Origin: an uncultured Treponema sp.
GTDB taxonomy: Bacteria; Spirochaetota; Spirochaetia; Treponematales; Treponemataceae
Assembly: GCA_947176045.1 (NCBI GenBank)
Contig: CAMWPF010000028.1
Location: 1 to 10,441 of the forward strand
Direction of reading: 5' to 3'
Length of the DNA: 10,441 bases
Shown one piece after another: positions 1-6,758 of the stretch; positions within the stretch are counted from its first letter, which is position 1; each line of letters starts with the position of its first letter. The position numbers and the translations under genes are program-made. The notes under the pieces were generated by a model. It had not been told where the DNA came from, made no database searches, and worked only from the letters and a program-made list of their open reading frames with translations.

Positions 1-327
1 ATACAGCCCCGCGCCGCCGCAGACGAACAGCGCGGGGCATCCTGCCGCAGAAGCCGCAGCGCGCGCCGCCGCCAGCGACCGAGCCGTCACGCAGCCGTCA
101 GCAGAAAAGCGCGCCGTCCGCGACAGGACGATGTTCAGGCGGTCAGGCAACGGCCGCCCGATCTCCTCATACGTCCGCCGCCCCATCACGACCGCGCCTC
201 CCGTCGTCAGAATGCGGAATCGGCTTCGCTCTCCCGGAATGCTCCACGGAATCCGCCCGTCCTTTCCAAGGACGCGGCCGGCCTTCGTGTATGCGGCGAT
301 GATGGCGATGGAGGCCGCGCGGCTCAC
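1..327 (-). CDS. folA: Dihydrofolate reductase, N-terminal 109 residues (truncated by window edge)
   Basis: Reduces dihydrofolate to tetrahydrofolate with NADPH in the cytoplasm, feeding thymidylate, purine and methionine synthesis. The translation of the minus strand from a GTG at 327 stays open to base 1 and follows the DHFR pattern in order: an IAIIAA strand (residues 7-12), the VLGKDGRIPW substrate/Met20-type segment (19-28), the NADPH-binding GRRTYE (49-54), the GRPLPDRLNIVLSR block (57-70), and the CGGAGLY cofactor glycines (103-109). The catalytic acid expected after the PW motif (Asp27 in E. coli) is Glu33 here; a Glu at this place also occurs in functional DHFRs. About 50 C-terminal residues lie outside the window. 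The GTG start overlaps the flgN stop as GTGA, with no other start nearby, so translation is probably coupled. An Ala-rich stretch covers roughly residues 84-98. Family call is firm; the start is well supported by the overlap and the N-terminal match. Confidence 0.9.
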   Translation of the reverse strand, partial: MSRAASIAIIAAYTKAGRVLGKDGRIPWSIPGERSRFRILTTGGAVVMGRRTYEEIGRPLPDRLNIVLSRTARFSADGCVTARSLAAARAAASAAGCPALFVCGGAGLY

Positions 328-803
328 GCTTCCACTTCGACCAGCGCGCCGGTGGAGGCCGCCGACGCGTAGACGTTCCTGCGGCCGTTGTACGGATTCT
401 GGAACTGCTCCAGCTGTCCGCGGATCTTCACCAGATGGATGCGCAGCAGCTCGCGGTTCCGCTCGTTGCGGGCGAGCACTTCGCCTTGCAGCCGCGCCAA
501 ATCCTGCTGGATTTCTGCGACGGACTTTTCCCCGGCGGCGGACGGCAGTTCCACGGCGCGTCCGCACAGCTCCGCCATCGGGACAATCGCCTTCTGAAGG
601 TTCGCGATGCCGGAAACGACGTCCTGCTCCAAATCCGCGTAGGCGGAAATCGCCGCTACATCCTCGTTGTCAATCGACGACTCCTGCTTCTCCAGAATGT
701 CCAAGTATTCTCGGAATTTCCGGCGCTGCATTTCCAAAAGCGAGCGGAGGCGGCGCAGGACCGCAACCCGCTCGTTCAATTCTTGTTCTGAAACAGCTTC
801 CAT
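324..803 (-). CDS. flgN: FlgN-type flagellar export chaperone
   Basis: Predicted 159-residue cytoplasmic protein. FlgN-family proteins hold the hook-filament junction proteins FlgK and FlgL before type III export; in a spirochaete these would serve periplasmic flagella. The sequence is almost wholly helical and charged with heptad-like patterning (residues 5-75 and 95-135, predicted coiled coil), of the family's usual length, ending in a non-helical tail with NPYNGRRNVY (136-145). No cysteine motif, signal peptide or membrane segment. I chose the ATG at 803, not the upstream in-frame ATG at 848, because a strong ribosome binding site (AAGGAG, 816-811) sits 7 bases before it and because 848 would overlap fliS. 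It lies 34 bases after fliS and shares a GTGA overlap with folA. The assignment rests on length, helical composition and position next to fliS; primary sequence alone is weakly diagnostic, and a generic FliT/FlgN-like chaperone is the alternative. Confidence 0.75.
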   Translation of the reverse strand: MEAVSEQELNERVAVLRRLRSLLEMQRRKFREYLDILEKQESSIDNEDVAAISAYADLEQDVVSGIANLQKAIVPMAELCGRAVELPSAAGEKSVAEIQQDLARLQGEVLARNERNRELLRIHLVKIRGQLEQFQNPYNGRRNVYASAASTGALVEVEA

Positions 804-837
804 AAAATCACTCCTTACTATATATGAATATACGAAA

Positions 838-1278
838 TCAGCCTTCAATGTTCAGCGCCGACTGCATGACCGCGGCCGGCGCGTTCGCCGTGCTGTTCGC
901 GGCAGACTTCCACGCGGCAAGCAGCTCCTCCAGCATATTCTGCACGAATTCAATCTTCTTCCGGTCGTGCGCGATGCTCGCGCCCATCAGCTCGCTGTTG
1001 AAGTAGACGTACAGCGACATGAGGTTCTTTGAAATATCGCCGCCCCTCTCCATATCCAAGGAGACTTGCAGCTCCGTGATGATCGACTGCGCCTTTTGAA
1101 TGAGGCCGCCGAACTTCTCAATGTCGGCGGTCTTGATTTTGCCGTCAAGGTCAAAAAGTCCGGCGGCGTTCTTGAGGTTCTTTACAGCCGCCTCGTACAG
1201 CATGACGACCAGCCGCCCTTGGCTCGCCGTCTTGATGCTCGCATTGTGATATGCCGTGTATGCCTGATTGTATCCCAT
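838..1278 (-). CDS. fliS: Flagellar secretion chaperone FliS
   Basis: Predicted 146-residue cytoplasmic chaperone that binds the C-terminus of flagellin, preventing premature polymerisation and delivering it to the flagellar type III export gate. Family landmarks are all visible: the N-terminal Tyr-rich segment NQAYTAYHNASIKTASQGRL (residues 4-23), VMLYEAAVKNLKNA (25-38), the IQKAQSIITELQVSLD helix (60-75), the GGDISKNLMSLYVYFNSEL segment (79-97), and the final helix ending near LLAAW (119-123). A poorly conserved Ala/Asn tail follows (127-146). The ATG at 1278 is preceded by GGGAGG (1290-1285) at good spacing, and MGYNQAY is a natural start; the longer in-frame extension to 1314 would run across the predicted transcript start. 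It is the first gene of the fliS-flgN-folA unit and has a sigma-28 promoter upstream, matching the late class of flagellar genes. Confidence 0.95.
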   Translation of the reverse strand: MGYNQAYTAYHNASIKTASQGRLVVMLYEAAVKNLKNAAGLFDLDGKIKTADIEKFGGLIQKAQSIITELQVSLDMERGGDISKNLMSLYVYFNSELMGASIAHDRKKIEFVQNMLEELLAAWKSAANSTANAPAAVMQSALNIEG

Positions 1279-1317
1279 TCCATACCTCCCGCGGGAAATC
1301 ATAGATATACACAATCA

Positions 1318-1344
1318 GTATCGGCGCGCAGGAAAAAAACTTTA
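1318..1344 (-). promoter_or_regulatory. Sigma-28 (FliA) promoter of fliS-flgN-folA
   Basis: Read on the minus strand, TAAAGTTT (1344-1337) is followed after exactly 11 bases by GCCGATAC (1325-1318). The enterobacterial sigma-28 consensus is TAAAGTTT-N11-GCCGATAA, so 15 of 16 positions match with ideal spacing. Transcription would start near 1311, giving a leader of about 33 bases that includes the fliS ribosome binding site. The promoter stands upstream of a flagellar chaperone gene, which is where such a promoter is expected. Confidence 0.88.
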
Positions 1345-1362
1345 CAAAAAAAGTATTACGTA

Positions 1363-1391
1363 TCGACAAACCGAAAAATAATGCGTATATT
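1363..1391 (+). promoter_or_regulatory. Probable sigma-70 type promoter of ftsH
   Basis: TCGACA (1363-1368; five of six to TTGACA) and TATATT (1386-1391) are separated by exactly 17 bases in an AT-rich stretch. Transcription would begin near 1397-1399, leaving only about 12-14 bases before the ftsH ATG, with the GAGGT ribosome binding site (1399-1403) at or next to the 5' end. It is back to back with the sigma-28 promoter; the two -35 boxes are 18 bases apart (1345-1362), so polymerases or regulators at the two could interfere. Confidence 0.6.
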
Positions 1392-1410
1392 TAAATTCGA
1401 GGTCATATTG

Positions 1411-3480
1411 ATGAGCGACAATGAAAACAAAACCCCGCAAAAAAACGGTTCCGACGACCGCGATCCGTACAATTTCTTCAAATTCGCCGGTCCGGAAGAA
1501 CCTGATGCAAAAAACAACAGGAACGGCAGGAAGCGTTTTCCGTTCTGGGGGGTGATGCTCATAATCCTTGCACTGCTCGCGGCCGCAGACTTCCTGTTCA
1601 TGGGCAGGCAGGACAATCTGATCGACTTTTCGGACTTCAAGAACAAAATTGAAAGCGGCGAAATCGTGTCCGTTGAAATCGGCGACACGTATTTCGTCGG
1701 ATACGGCCCGATAGTGGAAGCCGAGGCGGACGGCGGCGAGGCGAAAGGAATTTCACTGTTCACACCAGCTCCGTCAAAGACGCGCAAATCATACAAGACC
1801 GTCGGCGTCCTCATGGCGAGCTTCATCGAACAGCTCGACGAGCAGGGAATCGACTACAAGTTCGTCGCAAAATCGAACAACTACCTGTTCCAGCTGCTCC
1901 TGAACCTCATCGTTCCGTTCGGACTGATCTTCCTCCTGTACTTCTTCCTGTTCCGGCGGATGAACGGCGGCGCGGGCGGCATGGGAAGCATCTTCGGCGC
2001 CGGACAGTCCCGCGCGAAGGCAGTCGAGGAAGGCATGGTGAAGACGCGCTTCGCCGATGTCGCCGGCGTGGACGAGGCGAAGGAAGAGCTTGTGGAAGTC
2101 GTCGACTTCCTGAAGCAGCCGAAAAAATACACGGACATCGGCGGAAAGATTCCGAAGGGCGTCCTGCTCGTGGGGCCGCCGGGTACAGGAAAGACGCTGC
2201 TCGCCCGCGCAGTCGCAGGCGAGGCGGGAGTTCCGTTCTTCCGCATCAGCGGCTCGGACTTTGTCGAAATGTTCGTCGGCGTCGGAGCAAGCCGCGTGCG
2301 CGACCTGTTCAAGACGGCGCGGGAAAAGGCGCCGTGCATCATCTTCATCGACGAGCTTGACGCCATCGGAAAAAGCCGCGTGAACACGTTGGGCGGAAAC
2401 GACGAGCGCGAGCAGACGCTGAACCAGCTGCTCGTGGAGATGGACGGATTCGACAACGAAAAGGGGCTTATCATCCTCGCCGCGACAAACCGCCCGGACA
2501 TCCTCGATCCGGCGCTCCTCCGCCCCGGCCGCTTCGACCGGCAGGTCGTCGTGGACAGGCCTGACCTCAAGGGGCGCGAGGCAATCCTCAAAATCCATGC
2601 GAAGCCGGTGCAGATGGAAAGCGACGTTGACTTCGGCGTCATCGCGCACTCCACGGCGGGATTTTCCGGCGCGGACCTTGCGAACATCGTCAATGAGGCG
2701 GCGCTCCTCGCCGTCCGCGCGGGGCGGAAGAAAGTTACCATGCCGGACTTCGACGAGGCGATTGAAAAGACGATGGTCGGCCTCCAGAAGAAGTCCCGCG
2801 TCGTGCGCGAGGACGAACGCCGCATCGTCGCCTACCATGAGACGGGGCACGCGCTTGTGGCGGCGTTCACGCCGGGCGCGGATCCCGTCCATAAAATCAC
2901 CATCATCCCGCGGGGCATGGGCGCGCTCGGCTACACGATGCAGCTTCCTGAAGACGACGCCTTCCTTTCAAGCCGGAAAAAGCTCATCGGCGAAATCGAC
3001 GTCATGCTCGGCGGCCGCGCGGCGGAGCAGGTCGTCTTTCATGAAATATCAACCGGAGCGGCGAACGACATCCAGCGCGCCACCGACACGGTCCGCAAGA
3101 TGATCACCGACTACGGCATGAGCGACAAGTTCAAGAACATGACGCTGGGCAAGTCCGGCGCGGGATACCGTTCCGATTCGCCGGAACTTGTCCGCGAATA
3201 TTCGGAAACAACGCAGCAGTACATCGACGAGGAAATCGCGCGGACAATCAGCGAGCGGTACGATTCCGTCGTGCGGCTGCTCGAAACGCACAAGGAGCTG
3301 CTGGAATACATCGCCGGACGCCTTCTGGAAAAGGAGACCATGGACGGCAGGGAATTTGATGAAATCGTAAAGGCCGAAACGCACTGCAAGGAAATTGAAG
3401 GCGCCGCCGCAGACGCGCCGGACGGACAGCCGGCCAGCGCCGATCCAAATGCGCCGGGGCAGGAGCCGCAGGCGGACTGA
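1411..3480 (+). CDS. ftsH: ATP-dependent zinc metalloprotease FtsH
   Basis: Membrane-anchored hexameric AAA+ protease that extracts and degrades unassembled membrane proteins and some soluble regulators. 689 residues: TM1 (about 43-64), a periplasmic segment (65-157), TM2 (159-181), then the AAA+ domain with Walker A GPPGTGKT (255-262), the pore-loop FVG (288-290), Walker B IIFIDE (310-315) and the arginine-finger region RPGRFDR (371-377). The M41 peptidase domain has the zinc motif HETGH (476-480) and the third ligand Asp553 in AANDIQ. All catalytic elements are intact. The last ~30 residues are an Ala/Asp/Pro/Gly-rich tail, making it slightly longer than the common 600-650. The ATG at 1411 is chosen because GAGGT (1399-1403) precedes it by 7 bases; an in-frame ATG at 1381 overlaps the promoter -10 region and has no ribosome binding site. 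The gene is divergent from fliS and is followed after one base by the lolA promoter. Confidence 0.97.
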   Translation: MSDNENKTPQKNGSDDRDPYNFFKFAGPEEPDAKNNRNGRKRFPFWGVMLIILALLAAADFLFMGRQDNLIDFSDFKNKIESGEIVSVEIGDTYFVGYGPIVEAEADGGEAKGISLFTPAPSKTRKSYKTVGVLMASFIEQLDEQGIDYKFVAKSNNYLFQLLLNLIVPFGLIFLLYFFLFRRMNGGAGGMGSIFGAGQSRAKAVEEGMVKTRFADVAGVDEAKEELVEVVDFLKQPKKYTDIGGKIPKGVLLVGPPGTGKTLLARAVAGEAGVPFFRISGSDFVEMFVGVGASRVRDLFKTAREKAPCIIFIDELDAIGKSRVNTLGGNDEREQTLNQLLVEMDGFDNEKGLIILAATNRPDILDPALLRPGRFDRQVVVDRPDLKGREAILKIHAKPVQMESDVDFGVIAHSTAGFSGADLANIVNEAALLAVRAGRKKVTMPDFDEAIEKTMVGLQKKSRVVREDERRIVAYHETGHALVAAFTPGADPVHKITIIPRGMGALGYTMQLPEDDAFLSSRKKLIGEIDVMLGGRAAEQVVFHEISTGAANDIQRATDTVRKMITDYGMSDKFKNMTLGKSGAGYRSDSPELVREYSETTQQYIDEEIARTISERYDSVVRLLETHKELLEYIAGRLLEKETMDGREFDEIVKAETHCKEIEGAAADAPDGQPASADPNAPGQEPQAD

Positions 3481-3481
3481 C

Positions 3482-3510
3482 TTGACCGTAACAGGCAACT
3501 TTACTAAAAT
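3482..3510 (+). promoter_or_regulatory. Near-consensus sigma-70 promoter of lolA
   Basis: TTGACC (3482-3487; five of six to consensus) and TAAAAT (3505-3510; five of six to TATAAT) are separated by exactly 17 bases, right after the ftsH stop codon. The expected start of transcription, about 6-8 bases after the -10 box, falls at 3516-3518, and A3518 is the first base of the lolA ATG. The transcript would therefore have almost no 5' leader. Confidence 0.72.
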
Positions 3511-3517
3511 AGTCCGT

Positions 3518-4186
3518 ATGATGAAAAATGTGAAGGTGTTTGCCGCAGGAATGGCCGCCGCCGTCCTCTGCGCTTCAGTTTCCGCGCAAGTCATTACGGC
3601 GAGCGCCTATTTCAAGACAATCTCCGAATATTATGCGACTATAAAAGATTACGAGGCGACTGTTGAAATCACCGCCGACGGAGAGGAGATGAGCGGAACC
3701 GTTTCGTTCAAGCGCCCGGATTTGCTGCGGATCGACTTCTCCCATCCAGAAAACCAAGTCATCGTCTTCAACGGCGACCTGCTGACCATCTATCTGCCGG
3801 GCACCTCAGCCATCTTGCAGCAGTCCGTCCAATCCAACGGCGCCTCGCTCGCAACGCCCCAAGGACTCTCCCTGCTCAGCCGCTATTATACTGTCGCCTA
3901 CGAAACGGGGCAGGATCCCGTGCCGTTTGAAGCCGGCTCCGACGAGAAGGTCGTGCGGCTCATCCTCCGCCACCGCAATTCGTCCGAAGCGTTCCGCAGC
4001 ATCCGGCTCGCCGTCAATGCGGAGACACAGCTCATCCGCGAAGTGCAGGCGGTCAATTCAAAAGGCGAGGTGTTCAGATTCAGCTTCATCGACTACAAGT
4101 TGAACCAAAACATCAGCGACCAGCGCTTCATCTACGACGCGCCGTCTTCTGCGAACAACTACAACAATTTCCTGTTTTCGGAGTGA
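3518..4186 (+). CDS. lolA: LolA-type periplasmic outer-membrane lipoprotein carrier
   Basis: Predicted exported 222-residue protein; LolA carries lipoproteins released by the LolCDE complex across the periplasm to the outer membrane. A signal peptide is clear: basic start MMKNVK, hydrophobic core 7-20, and a cleavage site after VSA (21-23). The mature part shows the LolA pattern: helix ITASAYFKTISEYYATIKDY (26-45), the beta strand with GTVSFKRPDLLRIDF (60-74) matching the family's sG.f..krPg..R, then ENQVIVFNGDLLTIYLPG (78-95). The curved beta barrel fits the remaining alternating pattern. No lipobox cysteine, so it is soluble. Two adjacent ATGs (3518, 3521) are possible starts; neither has a Shine-Dalgarno sequence, and the next Met (residue 12) would destroy the signal peptide. 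A strong promoter lies directly upstream. Three bases separate its stop from the next gene. A broader LolA-like family member with another lipid or lipoprotein ligand is the alternative. Confidence 0.82.
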   Translation: MMKNVKVFAAGMAAAVLCASVSAQVITASAYFKTISEYYATIKDYEATVEITADGEEMSGTVSFKRPDLLRIDFSHPENQVIVFNGDLLTIYLPGTSAILQQSVQSNGASLATPQGLSLLSRYYTVAYETGQDPVPFEAGSDEKVVRLILRHRNSSEAFRSIRLAVNAETQLIREVQAVNSKGEVFRFSFIDYKLNQNISDQRFIYDAPSSANNYNNFLFSE

Positions 4187-4189
4187 TAT

Positions 4190-5275
4190 ATGGAAAGCTA
4201 TGGCGAGCTTTTGAAAAATGCCCGGGAAGTCAAAAACCTTGACTTTGACACCGTCGCGCGGGAAACGTCCATCGCGTCGCAGTACCTCGTCGGACTGGAA
4301 GAAGAAGATTCATCCGCATTCCCCGGCGAGCCGTATATGCTCGGATTCCTCAGAAATTACGCGGACTACTTGGGATTGGATCCCGAAATGCTCTTCAAGC
4401 TGTACCGCAGCAAGAAATTGCAGGAATCTCCAGTTCCCGAAGGACTCATCGTCCGCAAAAAATCCAAGGCGTTCTGGGCGCTCTTGATATTCGGCATTGT
4501 GATTGCAGTCGGCCTGCTCGCAGGGCTTGCTGCGTTCTTCATTGTACGGACGAAAAAATCTGCCGACGACGAAGTCATTCTGGACAAGAACGCCGCGGCA
4601 AAAAAATACGAGCTGGGAGACCGCGCGTTCAACGGACGCCTGTATGTCGGCGACCAAATCATCTTTCCGGCGGCGGACGGCGACATCATCCTCACAGTCA
4701 GCCACACGCTTTCCTCGTTCGGCTTGCAGACGCCGGTGGGAACGCTGCATACGGAGCTAGCGGAAGAGGCCGAGCTTGACATCGATGGGGACGCGGCGCC
4801 GGATTTGATTGTCTATGTTTCCGACATTTCCATGACTGATTCAGCGCGCGGCGCGGAAGTCCGATTCCTCAAGCGGACGGACGGCTCCTATTCTGCCGCC
4901 GACAGGCAGAACGCCATTCCGCTCGCTTCGGAAATCGCATCCTCCCACAAGCAGGTCGTCATTTTTGAAGACAACCGCGCCTATCCGTTCACCTTGAACG
5001 GAACGTTCCGAAAGGAATGCGTGTTCCGCTACAAAATCGACCGGCGGGACTCCATCGAATCCTACTACTCGAACGGCGAAATCATCACGATGACGGCGAA
5101 CAACGGAATCCGCCTGTGGATGTCGAACTGCAACGCGGTCAAATTCCAAGTCATCGCTGATTCCAAGACGTACGACTTGGAAATCGGAAAGGCAGGCCAA
5201 GTGCTTGCCGAAGACATCAAGTGGATCCGGGACACGGACGGAAAATACAAGCTGGTGGTTATCGAACTTGACTAA
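4190..5275 (+). CDS. RodZ-like membrane protein with cytoplasmic helix-turn-helix domain
   Basis: 361 residues in three parts. Residues 4-70 form a RodZ/HTH_25-type domain: GELLKNAREVKNLDFDTVAR, TSIASQYLVGLEEED, then the typical P-(x)-EPYMLGFLRNYADYLGLDP block (45-65). A basic stretch RKKSKAF leads to one transmembrane segment (about 95-119), after which residues 120-361 should be periplasmic. RodZ connects the MreB actin filament with the peptidoglycan elongation machinery through exactly this topology. The periplasmic part is longer than usual and not confidently recognisable; its end (about 306-361) only loosely recalls the RodZ C-terminal beta domain (DUF4115), and residues 195-215 contain an acidic DIDGDAAPD stretch. 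The start is firm: GGAG (4180-4183) lies 6 bases before the ATG. Co-transcribed with lolA (3-base gap) and overlapping rimO by 8 bases. A membrane-anchored transcription regulator is the alternative reading. Confidence 0.75.
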   Translation: MESYGELLKNAREVKNLDFDTVARETSIASQYLVGLEEEDSSAFPGEPYMLGFLRNYADYLGLDPEMLFKLYRSKKLQESPVPEGLIVRKKSKAFWALLIFGIVIAVGLLAGLAAFFIVRTKKSADDEVILDKNAAAKKYELGDRAFNGRLYVGDQIIFPAADGDIILTVSHTLSSFGLQTPVGTLHTELAEEAELDIDGDAAPDLIVYVSDISMTDSARGAEVRFLKRTDGSYSAADRQNAIPLASEIASSHKQVVIFEDNRAYPFTLNGTFRKECVFRYKIDRRDSIESYYSNGEIITMTANNGIRLWMSNCNAVKFQVIADSKTYDLEIGKAGQVLAEDIKWIRDTDGKYKLVVIELD

Positions 5276-6746
5276 ATTCTTCATCGACCAGCACGGCTGC
5301 GCGAAAAACCAAGTGGACGGAGAGCTGTTGATCGAACATCTGCGCTCGGCGGGCATGGAACAGACATTCGACGCAGCTGAGGCGGATTGCATCATCGTCA
5401 ACTCCTGCGGCTTCATTGAAAGCGCAAAGCAGGAGTCCATCGACGCCGTGTGCGCCGCGAGGAAGGCGTTTCCCGGCGCGAAAATCCTGCTCGCCGGCTG
5501 CCTTGCGGAACGGTACGCTCAGACGCTTGCAGACGCGCTGCCTGAAGCAGACGGCATTTTTGGAAACGGAAGCCTTGAACAGATCTGCAGTGCCGTGCGG
5601 GAGATGGAGCGCGGCGGACGCCCGGTGCTGGCGCCGCCGCAACGCGGCGTCTGCTGCGGCGAACGGCGGGCGCTGCTGTCCTTCCGCGGCAGCGCCTTTG
5701 TCAAGCTCACCGAAGGATGCAGCAACCATTGCAGCTTCTGCGCCATCCCCCTGATACGCGGGGAACTGCGCAGCCGCCGCGCGGACGACATCCTCACAGA
5801 AATCCGCACGCTCGTCTCGCAGGGAATCGTGGAACTGAACCTCATCGGGCAGGACGTCGCGGCGTACGGAACAGGCGCGGAAGACGATGTGTTCGGAACC
5901 GGGCGCTTTCCGCTGCCGGACAGCGCGGTGGATGGAACAGCCTGCGCCGCGCCGGCGCGCTCCGCGCTGTCCCTGCTTTTGGAGCGCATTTCCGCAATTC
6001 CGGGCGACTTCATCGTCCGCCTGCTGTACATCCATCCCGACCACTTCAACAGGGACATCCTGCCGGTCATCCAGCGCGAGCCTCGGATCCTCCACTACTT
6101 CGACATTCCGTTCCAGTCGGGGGACGACCGAATCATCCGGGCGATGAACCGGCGCGGCTCCGCGGCGGCATATCAAGCGCTGGTGCAGGACATCCGCGCC
6201 GCGCTGCCGGACGCCGTCATCCGGACGACGTTCCTCACTGGATTTCCGGGCGAGACGGAGGATGAGGCGGAACGCTCGCGCGCATTCTTGAGCGCCATCC
6301 GCAGCGACTGGTCGGGCTGCTTTCCGTACAGCCGGGAGGAGGACACGCCCGCCTATTCCCTCAAAAAGCGCGTTCCGGCGGCGCCCGCAAAAAGGCGGGC
6401 GGAGGCGCTCCGCCGCATTCAAAGCGAAATCACCCGGAGCCGGCTCGCCGGATTCGTCGGAAACGAATACGACATTCTGATTGAAGAAGTCGTCGCCGGA
6501 GCGGACGGGCTTGCCATCGGGCGGGCATGGTTCCAGGCGCCGGACGTGGACGGCTCAGTCGTCGTCCGCTATGACCGCGACGACGCCCGGCAGGAAGCGG
6601 CGGTGCGCCCCGGACGGTTCGTCCGCGCGAAAGTCGAATCGGCGGGCGATGTCGACTTGGACGCGCTTTTTGTCGCGGACTCTCCGAAAAACGCCGCCGT
6701 TCCGCAGTCGCCGCTCGTCTTCGCGCCCGAACAGCAGCGCGGCTGA
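5268..6746 (+). CDS. rimO: Ribosomal protein S12 methylthiotransferase RimO
   Basis: Radical-SAM enzyme with two [4Fe-4S] clusters that adds a methylthio group to the conserved aspartate of ribosomal protein S12. 492 residues. The N-terminal UPF0004 domain supplies Cys11 (HGCAKNQVDGE), Cys47 (NSCGFIESAKQES) and Cys78 (LAGCLAERY) for the auxiliary cluster; the radical-SAM motif is CSNHCSFC (Cys151, 155, 158), followed by IPLIRGELRSR. Further landmarks are LIGQDVAAYG (192-201), PFQSGDDRIIRAMNRRG (281-297), TTFLTGFPGETEDE (320-333), and a C-terminal TRAM domain (about 395-468) containing WFQAPDVDG (421-429), which favours RimO over MiaB. Residues 202-232 are an expanded, low-conservation insertion, and the tail after 470 is extra. 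No ATG fits the N-terminus: the family start is met only by TTG at 5268, with a GGTGG at 5254-5258; a TTG at 5205 would add 21 unrelated residues. It overlaps the upstream gene by 8 bases, suggesting translational coupling. Confidence 0.93.
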   Translation: MTKFFIDQHGCAKNQVDGELLIEHLRSAGMEQTFDAAEADCIIVNSCGFIESAKQESIDAVCAARKAFPGAKILLAGCLAERYAQTLADALPEADGIFGNGSLEQICSAVREMERGGRPVLAPPQRGVCCGERRALLSFRGSAFVKLTEGCSNHCSFCAIPLIRGELRSRRADDILTEIRTLVSQGIVELNLIGQDVAAYGTGAEDDVFGTGRFPLPDSAVDGTACAAPARSALSLLLERISAIPGDFIVRLLYIHPDHFNRDILPVIQREPRILHYFDIPFQSGDDRIIRAMNRRGSAAAYQALVQDIRAALPDAVIRTTFLTGFPGETEDEAERSRAFLSAIRSDWSGCFPYSREEDTPAYSLKKRVPAAPAKRRAEALRRIQSEITRSRLAGFVGNEYDILIEEVVAGADGLAIGRAWFQAPDVDGSVVVRYDRDDARQEAAVRPGRFVRAKVESAGDVDLDALFVADSPKNAAVPQSPLVFAPEQQRG

Positions 6747-6758
6747 TTCCGTGCGCGG

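Noticed and set aside
131..805. Long plus-strand open frame opposite folA and flgN
   Set aside because: Arg/Pro/Ser-rich translation without family features; it is the antisense shadow of two recognisable genes in GC-rich DNA.
819..848. Possible internal promoter for flgN on the minus strand (TTGAAG, 18 bases, TATATA)
   Set aside because: The predicted start would fall inside the flgN ribosome binding site, and the TATATTCATATATA stretch is simply AT-rich; the sigma-28 promoter upstream explains expression.
1789..2892. 367-codon minus-strand open frame inside ftsH
   Set aside because: Exactly antisense to the conserved AAA+ domain of FtsH, low-complexity composition and no ribosome binding site seen.
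5259..6422. 387-codon minus-strand open frame inside rimO
   Set aside because: Arg/Ala-rich shadow of rimO; no recognisable domain.
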